Part shown: positions 56,011 to 64,000 of the stretch, in pieces
How positions within the stretch are numbered: position 1 is the stretch's first letter
How the letters are laid out: every line of letters begins with the position of its first letter
Source of the DNA: Batkoa obscura
Taxonomy: Eukaryota > Entomophthoromycota > Entomophthoromycetes > Entomophthorales > Batkoaceae
Assembly (NCBI GenBank): GCA_030770535.1
Contig: JASVEC010000002.1
Span: forward strand, 868,001-932,000
Reading direction: 5' to 3'
DNA length: 64,000 bases
Program-made: the position numbers and the translations under genes
The notes under the pieces: generated by a model
Seen by the model: the letters and a program-made list of their open reading frames with translations, nothing else
The model's database searches: none
Told to the model about the DNA's origin: nothing

Positions 56011-57102
56011 TTTAAATTTTCAACTCTAATAGCAATAGCTTTAAAATGATGTTAATTAGTAATAGAAATGAAGTAAAAAATTTGAGCTAGGATTTTAAGA
56101 ACTCAATTATTAACATTAAAAAATAGCAATCTAAATATTGTGATTTGTAGCGATACAACCAAAGTGTAAGAAAAGATTTTTCAAGCATTCCAACGCATTA
56201 CATAAGGATAGAAAGTTTCAAGCTATTCTATCTCAACAAACATTATAAAATATAAAACATTGTTCTTTACATTATATATATCTGTAATTGTAACCATTGC
56301 TCAGCTAAATTGATAAAGTTTGATACTTTTAGCCTAAAAATTAAACGCTTGAACTACATGTTGGGCTTGGTATTTAAAATTGACATTATGTAACTATTCT
56401 TTAGCCTATTTTAAAAAACTAAATAGTAGCATTAGTAAACTGACAACTATTTTCAAATTCCAAGCTTGAAGAAATTTGCTTTTTTATTGAGAATTTAACT
56501 AAGTATTTTAGACTTAAATCTTAAATTTTAAGTTACATTGAAGATGAACAATATATTCAAATAAAAAAATAACATTTACATCACTACTTTACTATGATTC
56601 CAGTTAATGTTTATTTGAAATTTTAAGCGTAAAAGGAGAACATATAGTTAACATAAGCTAAGGGGTTTTGATACATATATATTTATCTGAATATATCAAA
56701 CTCCTTATTTTCATCAGATAAGTAATTGTTAAGCTTAATCGAATCCGAGGTGAAATCGAATTTAATAAATTTATTCATTTTCTTTTTAATAATTGAATAA
56801 GCTGTCATAAATAATAACCCCATAAATAAACTCTCCAAAAATTGCATTTTATTTTGCCAACCTTGTATTAGCCCGCGTTAAATTAATAACTAATTAATGG
56901 TTTGTCTTTGAATGATGAATTCAAACGCATAGCCTCAACGCACCCAAATGTGTCATTTAAAAAGTATTTAACTTAGTTGCCATCATGACAAGTTAATACC
57001 AAATTGACTATTTTATTCATTTTTACTACCTTTATATTATAGCTATTGTTTTCTTTTTCTTTATAATTCCAAATAGTTAATTTTGATGTATCACTCATAA
57101 TA

Positions 57103-57202
57103 TGGGGGTGTTTTTTTTGACTTCATTACTTTTTCCATTTTTAAGCGCTATTTGAGTGAAAAGATTGTTGGTAAAATTCTTAAACACAAAAAAACACCCC
57201 CA
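57103..57202 (+). mobile_element. TGGGG MITE, copy 16
   Basis: TGGGGGTGTTTTTTTTGACTT at the left and AAAAACACCCCCA at the right; both ends match exactly over 11 bp. TA flanks. Among the best preserved copies. Confidence 0.93.
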
Positions 57203-57388
57203 TATCCTCTTTAGCAAAACTTACCAAGCTTCTGCTATTTACGTCCTTTGAATAATCATTGTCATTATTTTCTGTATAAAACTTGTAAGTTATTTTATCC
57301 CTCCCTATCAATTGCTACTAAGCTCGTTCATTTTCATTATTTAGTGAAAATTATTTTTACTTTTTACTTCTTAATTTGTTTCACTATA

Positions 57389-57487
57389 TGGGAGTGTTTT
57401 TTTTGACTTCATTATTTTTTACATTTTAAACGCTATTTAAGCGGAAAAAGTGGTAGTAAAATTCTTAAACACAAAAATACATCCCCA
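57389..57487 (+). mobile_element. TGGGG MITE, copy 17
   Basis: TGGGAGTGTTTTTTTTGACTT at the left, ATACATCCCCA at the right, TA flanks, AACGCTATTTAAGCGG core. Confidence 0.9.
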
Positions 57488-57586
57488 TATTTTAGTAGTA
57501 GTTTCAGTATTTTGATATTTTATTTGTTTTCAAAATATGACTATTTATGTATTGCTCTTTACCTTAATCAAACCATTTTTGATATA

Positions 57587-57678
57587 TGGGGATATGTTTT
57601 TGTGTCTAAAGAATTTTACTAACAATCTCTCTATTCAAATAGCACTTAAAAAATAATGAAACCAAAAAAAACATCCCA
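57587..57678 (-). mobile_element. TGGGG MITE, copy 18
   Basis: TGGGGATATGTTTTTGTGTC at the left, AAAAACATCCCA at the right, TA flanks. Shorter by about 8 bp because the GGAAAAA segment of the right half is missing. Confidence 0.87.
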
Positions 57679-58072
57679 TATTTTGTTCTTATAGCTTGCT
57701 TTATTTTATTGAATTACGTCATATCTTCCTATTTTTTTAAATAGAGTTTATCCATGAATAGAAATTTTGAGTAGGCTTTATATGAATATTGATTATATTG
57801 AAAAAGTGTATTGTTAAAAACAATTTATACTAACAAATTATAAAAAAATCGATAAAGATAATGCAGTTGAAAGATAAAATAGGTTTATTAAAACTAAACA
57901 TAATAAGATCCAGGAAAAAAGCTATTATAGTAAAAAGCCTTTTTTATATCTTGCATTAGAGTATTATATACGAAAAACACGATGACAATTATAATTCTTT
58001 ACTATAACTAATAAATTTAAATTTAAAAATTTAAAAGTAATGCTTTTTGCAATTAAAAAGTAAAAAGTCTTA

Positions 58073-58315
58073 TGGGGATATTCAAATTGGTTTTTAGCCA
58101 ATTTTTAAAAACTTTATATTAGAAACTTTGCTCAAAATCCTATAAAAACAAATTCTTTATTAGAAAGCAAAAGTATCTAACACAATTCTAAATTATTTCA
58201 TCATAATTTATATTGTAAGTTAGCAGAATTTTAATTAAATTTAATAAAAATTCTCAGATTAGTAAGACTTTTATTAACATAACCTATATGATGATATTAA
58301 TCAAAGTTGTAGTAT
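58073..58315 (-). mobile_element. End fragment of a second TGGGG transposon
   Basis: TGGGGATATTCAAATTGG then TTTTTAGCCAATTTTTAAAA, followed by AAACTTTGCTCAAAATCCTA and TTGTAAGTTAG. It aligns with the first ~240 bp of the 44.29-kb element (AAACTTCGCTTAAAATTCTA, CTGTAAGTTAG). The fragment stops where the inverted LTR-like repeat begins. Confidence 0.8.
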
Positions 58316-58779
58316 TGTGAAATCTGGCACTCAATGTTTAGAGTCAAGAGCAGCCATTGCCTAGTTAACTATACTGTAAGTTGAAAGGTCTTGGTTTATG
58401 TGACTAAGATAGACTTGGATTATGAAGAATAGCACGTAATAGGCTACAGACTATGTAAAACAAATAGAATAGACACTTCTAGTTTAAGATCTACGTAAAA
58501 TACTATTAAGAAAACTTAGTGACTTTATTAAATGTTCAAGATATCAGAGAATAATTCAGTTAAAAAGCCTTGAACTACTATACTCTAAAATATCTTTTAT
58601 ACTCTGAAAAGTATAAATATCAAAACAAGAGGATTGCATTGTTTGAGATGAAGGTAGAAATTCTCTTAGAAAATCAGAATAAGAGCATGAGACTAATTGT
58701 CTCTATAATCGAGAACACAACAGCTTAAGCGATTGTTATGCTATAATTAACCATAGGACTGACAAAGTGATATTTCACA
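58316..58779 (-). repeat. LTR-like repeat (464 bp), copy B, inverted
   Basis: Reverse complement of copy C (59263-59726). By eye I found no difference between the two. Ends TG...CA, with TATA and AATAAA signals on the minus strand. Lies inside the broken TGGGG transposon. No flanking duplication seen. Young relative to copy A. LTR superfamily unknown; could also be the long terminal inverted repeat of a foldback element. Confidence 0.75.
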
Positions 58780-59262
58780 AAGAAAAACGGATCTATGTAA
58801 TATATGTGCCCAGTATACGTTTAGAAAAAAGTTATTTGAAAATAAAATAAATATAACAATAAAAAACGAAGCGGAGATAGAAGAAGTTTTCAATGAAGAA
58901 GAAAAATTATACAAATTACATAAATTCTGTGTTGATACTCAAAAAAACACATTTAGTGGAACTATTAAAAAATTAAATAATAAAAGTTGTATAATAATTT
59001 TAGATTTTGAACAAAATATAGAAATAGGAGCAAGACCAGATTCAATAAATTTAGATCGTTATAATAAACAAGCTATATCAGTATTAGGTTTTGGTGTTTT
59101 ATATCTAAAAGATGATAAAACAATAGGCAAAGTTTACTTTGATTATTTATCTGAAATATTAAATCATGATTCAGCATATGCAGGAGATTGTTTAATCAAT
59201 TTAATCTCTACATAACTTTTATTTAAAAAGTTTACAAAAATTAATATATGGGCAGATACAGG
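58780..59262 (+). pseudogene. Transposase fragment between inverted LTR-like repeats
   Basis: Plus-strand frame reading KTDLCNICAQYTFRKKLFEN ... LDFEQNIEIGARPDSINLDR ... INIWADTG. It corresponds to about 185 residues of the transposase at 44.74-46.45 kb, and identity is high. One in-frame stop interrupts it (after NLIST). It is truncated at both sides exactly at the two 464-bp repeats, and its orientation is opposite to what the adjacent end fragment at 58073-58315 predicts. Confidence 0.85.
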
Positions 59263-59726
59263 TGTGAAATATCACTTTGTCAGTCCTATGGTTAATTATA
59301 GCATAACAATCGCTTAAGCTGTTGTGTTCTCGATTATAGAGACAATTAGTCTCATGCTCTTATTCTGATTTTCTAAGAGAATTTCTACCTTCATCTCAAA
59401 CAATGCAATCCTCTTGTTTTGATATTTATACTTTTCAGAGTATAAAAGATATTTTAGAGTATAGTAGTTCAAGGCTTTTTAACTGAATTATTCTCTGATA
59501 TCTTGAACATTTAATAAAGTCACTAAGTTTTCTTAATAGTATTTTACGTAGATCTTAAACTAGAAGTGTCTATTCTATTTGTTTTACATAGTCTGTAGCC
59601 TATTACGTGCTATTCTTCATAATCCAAGTCTATCTTAGTCACATAAACCAAGACCTTTCAACTTACAGTATAGTTAACTAGGCAATGGCTGCTCTTGACT
59701 CTAAACATTGAGTGCCAGATTTCACA
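59263..59726 (+). repeat. LTR-like repeat (464 bp), copy C
   Basis: Starts TGTGAAATATCACTTTGTCA and ends GTGCCAGATTTCACA. Has GAGTATAAAAG and TTTAATAAAG in LTR order. Inverted partner of copy B. No internal retrotransposon region is present anywhere between or beside the copies. Confidence 0.75.
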
Positions 59727-59952
59727 TTATGCATAAATTTGCAGACATTTAATTTTGGTAATAAAATTACTTGAATTAAATCGAACTTGTTATATGAATT
59801 ATAATTAATTTAAATGCTTATTATAATATAACTGATTATTGAATTAATAAAGTAATATAAGTTTATTAATATAGTAATTTTGTTAGTAGTTTTGATTTTA
59901 AAAATAATGACGTTAAATAATATATTAACATTTTAAAGTTCTTATTATTATA

Positions 59953-60046
59953 TGGGGATGTATTTTTTGTTTAAGAACTTTACTAACAATCTTTCCACTC
60001 AAATAGCGCTTAAAAAATGAAAAAAATAATGAAACCAAAAAAAACA
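59953..60046 (-). mobile_element. TGGGG MITE, copy 19 (fused to copy 20)
   Basis: TGGGGATGTATTTTTTG at the left with TA before it. The right end stops at AAAAAACA, and the next base is the first T of copy 20, so the last CCCCA is missing. Confidence 0.9.
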
Positions 60047-60146
60047 TGGGGCTGTTTTTTTTAGTTTCATTATTTTTCCATTTTTTAAGCGCTATTTATG
60101 TGGAAAAATTGTCAGTAAAATTCTTAAATACAAAAATACATCCCCA
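60047..60146 (+). mobile_element. TGGGG MITE, copy 20 (fused to copy 19)
   Basis: TGGGGCTGTTTTTTTTAG at the left, ATACATCCCCA at the right. Opposite orientation to copy 19, so the two form one 194-bp head-to-head dimer. Confidence 0.9.
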
Positions 60147-60867
60147 CATCCTTATATATTTTTAAGTTTATTTAATAATTGTTATTATATTTGTTTAAAT
60201 TTAAAATTATTAAAATAGAAATTTTAAATATATATTAATAATGTTTATTATTAAAACGAGGCTAGGAAATAATATTTTTACATTTATTTCATATACATTC
60301 ATTATTTGTAAATACTCTATAACTGATGTAAAAATTTTGTAGAAAAAATAAAAAAGTTTATTTTTTTATTACATAGTATAATATAAATTTAGCATTTATA
60401 ATTTAAAAATTTAAAGTTTACAAATAGTTATTTTTTTATAAAACTGAGTTTAAAAATAAGTATACATTTAATAAGTTTAAGTTTAGTTTTAATAAAGGAT
60501 TTAAAGTTATAATTAAATTTGAAATTTTAAGTTATATTAATTAAGTTATGCAAATAATTTCCAAAGTTTATAATTTAATTATTTGATATAAAATTTTTAA
60601 AAAACTATCAAGTAAAACTAGACAAAGAAAATCTTAATATAAATTATTAAACTTAAGTAAAAAAATATTTTTATAACATTTAGTGCTTAATGTAATTTTG
60701 CTAAAACCAGGATTAGATAAAATTTTAGCTGAATTTTTACACTAACCCATTTCTACTCAAATTTATTGCCACCAATCAAAGGTTAATTTAAATCAATGAT
60801 CTATATTTTTTTAAAAAGGTAAATTTAAAATGACTGTTTTTCAATTTTAATTATTTCAAAAAATTCA

Positions 60868-63817
60868 ATGAATTCAACGATAGTAATAAAAGAGGATCTA
60901 AAAAACAATATAGAATTGGAGGCTAAAAAAATGGAAGGTAAGGAGTTTTGTAACTTTAGTTGAGTGATAGTTAGTTTGATATAAATAAATAGAGATTGTT
61001 AGTAAAGAAGTAGCAGCTGGTAATGATAGAGTAGTTGATAATGAAAAGAATTAGAATTGATTTAATTTTATTTGATAGAAAAAAAACAAACAAGGAAGAA
61101 GCCACGACAGTGTAAATTATTAAAAAGACTAGTTAAATAAAGTATTAATTTTAATATTTATTTAGTCACTGCGAGTAATAAAGTAAATATATATGCAATT
61201 TGAATTTTCAAAAAAGAATTTGAGTTTATTAAAAACAATAGGAAAAAACAATCGAAATTCGAAATGGAAAGTTAATATTTAATGAGCCTTTATTGAATTT
61301 ATTAATTCATGAGGATACTATTATTGGTAAATATTAAAGAATCATTAAAGTTTAATGGGAAATAATATTGATGAATGAATTATAGAGTTGGCTCAATTTC
61401 ATTTAATAAAACGAAATACAATAATTACCAATTCTTATCAATTGGAAGATCAATTGAATCAGTTCAAACCTTTGATTGCTAAACTAATACAAGGAAGGTA
61501 AATAATAATAATAATAGTAGCAATAAAATAAAGGGATAAAATAAAGAGATAAAATAAAATTTACTTTTTCAAAATAGTGATAAAACAATTACAGATTTGG
61601 CTTTATTTTTAAAAGGAATACTATGTCCAACAGGTTTCCTTGTTAAAGATAAATGGGAAGGTAATAGTTATATAATATAAAGAATAAATCATCTCTAAAA
61701 ATAACAAAATAAATAGATATTTTAGTACCTGAATTATTAGAAAATATAATTCAGAAATTAGCAAGTAGAGTTAGTTATGGTATACCAATTAGAATAGCTG
61801 ATTCGGAAGATTATTCAATACCAGAAGTAAGGAGAAGAAACTTGATTTATATTATAACATTGGTAATAATAAAATCAATTAGGGATTAACAGTGTATCGA
61901 TGGGAATGTAAAGATTTGAATTCAAACTTTAAAGAGGATATTATAACTTTAATTAACAATAGAAAACAATTGAGATTAGAGGTATTATTTTTTAGTTATT
62001 TTATAACTAAATTAACTTTAAAATTGTTCTATTATTTTATATAGTTAGTTAAAGAAGCTGTTAAATTATATAGTGAATTATCGATTGAAGATCAAGAATA
62101 CGTAGTTTTACAAGCTACAATTACTAAAAAGAAACGTAAACATGAAGCAATACCTGTTCTTATTGATGTTAATGTATTTGAAAATTATTTTTATTTACTA
62201 TGAATTCTGATCTTTATTTAGATGGAGTTAAAACCTAATGAAGCTAAAGCTAATCAAATAACTATTAATGAAGCCAATACAGCTAAAATGGCCAAAGTAA
62301 ATGAAGAGAAAAAGAAACAAACAACTAAATCAAGCGAGGAGAAGAAGAAACAAATCAATAAAATCAATGAAGAAAAGAAGAAACAAATAAGTAAAACTAT
62401 TGAAGAAAAAAAGCTACCAAGAGTAATTCATAAAAATTACTTTTCATCTATTTACTAACTATTAATTGATTATAGCATACAGTTAGTATTAAAGGATTTT
62501 TTACAGTTAAAAAGGACACGATAGATTCAAATAATAGTAACGAAAGTAATGTTAGAGAGTTTTAACTTTGTTGGAGTTTTTTTTTATTTTTTTTATTTAG
62601 AAAATACACAATTACCCATTATTTCTGATTATGAAAAATATTTTCATCCATTTCGAGTCAAACAAGGAGTTTATATTGCAAAATCGTTAGGAATTAACAA
62701 TAACAAATTCGATTTAGTAGATAAAATTAATAGTTGTAAGAATGAAGGTAAGTTAAAGAAGAATAAATTAACCAAAAGATAATTAGTGTTTAAAAATCTC
62801 AAATTTTTGTTTAGATTATAACAATGAGATGTTAAAAGAAATACAAAATAAATTAAAAAGTGTAAAGAAAGAAGTAAATAAAGATATGAAAGAGTATCTA
62901 AATCATATGAATGATATGGATTCAATAAATTCTGAAGATGATTCTAGTATTATTATGTTATCAACAGAAACTACAGGCTATAAGCCTAAATTGTTAATGT
63001 TTCATGAAAATGTTCGACCACCCTTCTTTGGTAAATTAAGCTATGATTTTAGTAATACATAAATGAAACTAACTCAAACCATTTTACTTTTATTATTATA
63101 TAATAGGTGTTTGGTTACCTCAAAGTAACAAAATAAAACCCCGTAATTTTAAAAACAAAGATGAGGAGTTATTAAACTATGAATTTGATTCTGAATTGGA
63201 ATGGCAAGAAGAAGATGAAGAAGGTGAACTATTAGATGATTCAGATGAAGATGAAGATGAAGATGACGAAGATTTTAACAGTCAAAACAATAATAGTGAA
63301 AGTGAAAATGATGTAATTTTATAATTAATATATGGTGATAAAAGCGTGTTAATATTATGGATTATTTTTAGGATTGGTTGATTGAAGAGGATGGTGAAGA
63401 AGAAGAAGATATTGATAAGGAGACAAAAAAAATGAGTAAGCTATTTTAATTTACTTAATCACCTTAATTAATTAGCATTTTATTTTTAGACGTTGTTAAC
63501 AAGTCAAAAGTATGATAAAATAATTTTGTTTCAATTATGTTTATTTTAATCTTTACTATTTTTTAATATAGCGTCGTCAACCTCTGGTTTTAAATCCAAT
63601 TTTAGTAGGTGTTTGTTGCTCTTCAGAGGTCAATGAGAATATTAAAATTAAACAATTACCAATTTCAAATTTTGCCTATTCACTTGTGCAAGGCAAGTAT
63701 AGTTTTTTGTAATGATAAGCGTTACTAACATTAATGGTTTTTCTAGATGGCATCAAGCTACCATTAGATCCTTTTGAACCAATAAGTAGTAGTACAACTT
63801 TGGAAAGAGGAGGATAG
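60868..63817 (+). CDS. Chromatin assembly factor 1 large subunit (CAF1A/Rlf2-like)
   Basis: Deposits H3-H4 behind replication forks with PCNA. Start MNSTIVIKEDLKNNIELEAK; about twelve exons, introns mostly 45-60 nt. Order: EKTIEIRNGKLIFNEPLLNL and LAQFHLIKRNTIITNS (fungal N-terminal block); IEDQEYVVLQATITKKKRKH; a Lys/Glu-rich repeat (KVNEEKKKQ, EEKKKQINKINEEKKKQ) matching the KER region; TVSIKGFFTVKK, a PIP-like motif with Thr in place of Gln; YEKYFHPFRVKQGVYIAK; and the CAF1A signature FHENVRPPFFGKLSYDF then SNKIKPRNFKNKDEELLNYE and FDSELEWQEEDEEGELLDD with a long acidic run. A C-terminal winged-helix-like end follows (ILVGVCCSSEVNENIKIKQL), stopping after LERGG. An inverted, decayed copy lies at 54.0-56.0 kb. 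Several small introns were placed by frame only. Confidence 0.85.
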
Positions 63818-64000
63818 TATTATTGATGGTTAAAGGATTTTGAAGTCACAGTTTTATGTCATAGGGATTTGGGGGGATTTGTTAGTTATATAGGGAAATA
63901 AAAAACTATCTATTTTATATTATTTTTCTAAAAGTTCAGTCAAAATCATTTCTATTTTTCAATTTTTTTAGCATATACGCCACATGCTCACGTGGCTTTT

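Larger units (their letters stand above)
56010..58072. other. Spacer with three MITEs
   Basis: AT-rich DNA of about 2 kb between the CAF-1 pseudogene and the broken TGGGG transposon, holding MITE copies 16-18. No coding signal seen. Confidence 0.55.
59727..60867. other. Spacer upstream of CAF-1 large subunit gene
   Basis: Extremely AT-rich DNA of 1.1 kb holding the MITE dimer (copies 19-20). No gene or specific promoter element supported. Confidence 0.5.

Noticed and set aside
58316-59726. A complete LTR retrotransposon
   Set aside because: The two LTR-like units are inverted rather than direct, and the DNA between them is DNA-transposon transposase; no gag or pol segment is present.
4295-60146. 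CRISPR array from regularly recurring ~100-bp repeats
   Set aside because: Spacing is irregular (tens of bp to more than 8 kb), orientation mixed, ends are inverted repeats with TA flanks, and the genome is eukaryotic.
1-64000. Dictyostelid origin, suggested by AT content, Asn runs and the reductase-acyltransferase fusion
   Set aside because: The fungal transcription-factor domain, Cbp3, YIL108W-type protease, fungal-style AspRS N-terminus and 45-60 nt GTAAG introns together point to a fungus.

Overview
The window is a very AT-rich nuclear stretch that most resembles an early-diverging (zygomycete-grade) fungus. Evidence: introns of about 45-60 nt with GTAAG...TAG borders; a fungal-type aspartyl-tRNA synthetase N-terminus; a fungal transcription-factor middle homology region; a Cbp3-type bc1 chaperone; a YIL108W-type metalloprotease with a jacalin domain; and a calreticulin ending in KDEL, which most yeasts lack. 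COX7C/Cox8, mitochondrial RF1 and Cbp3 show respiring mitochondria, which argues against anaerobic gut fungi. The exact lineage (Entomophthoromycotina, Glomeromycotina or other) is inference.

Layout. 0-3.4 kb: 3' part missing, PX-PH phospholipase D (-). 5.9-7.3: calreticulin (+). 7.6-8.5: Cbp3/UQCC1 (-). 8.85-12.9: USP7/Ubp15 deubiquitinase (-). 13.8: tRNA-Gly(UCC) (-). 14.6-18.5: intronless fatty acyl-CoA reductase/acyltransferase fusion (-). 20.2-21.9: G3BP/Bre5-like (+). 22.8-24.9: cytosolic AspRS (+), convergent with calcipressin (RCAN, 25.0-25.7, -). 28.3-29.7: secreted S28 serine peptidase (-). 31.1-31.6: SRP9 (+), convergent with an LRR/cysteine-cluster protein (31.7-32.75, -), which is divergent from mitochondrial release factor 1 (33.0-34.8, +). 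35.0-36.9: metalloprotease-jacalin (-). 37.5: small membrane ORF. 38.4-38.8: COX7C (-). 40.1-41.8: fungal-TF-domain protein without a visible zinc cluster (-). 49.1-50.0: PPPPY-motif orphan (+). 50.2-51.5: V-ATPase subunit d (+). 52.5-53.7: NUDT19-like Nudix hydrolase (-). 54.0-56.0: decayed, inverted copy of the CAF-1 large subunit gene (-), whose intact relative lies at 60.9-63.8 (+).

The rest is repeat territory. Twenty copies of one ~100-bp, TA-flanked, hairpin-forming MITE (TGGGG...CCCCA) are scattered from 4.3 to 60.1 kb. A 2.46-kb DNA transposon at 44.29-46.75 kb has matching ends and is the best candidate for the source that moves them. A second, broken relative at 58.07-59.26 kb is associated with two 464-bp LTR-like repeats that read as identical but lie in inverted orientation; a third, diverged copy is at 43.8 kb. 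A decayed Tc1/mariner transposase (47.4 kb), a perfect 47-bp inverted repeat enclosing a MITE (30.7-30.9 kb) and other hairpins complete the picture.

No operon-like functional cluster is seen. Genes are housekeeping loci in short convergent or divergent groups separated by MITE-filled spacers. All exon structures were read by eye from splice signals, frame continuity and family similarity; no alignment was run.
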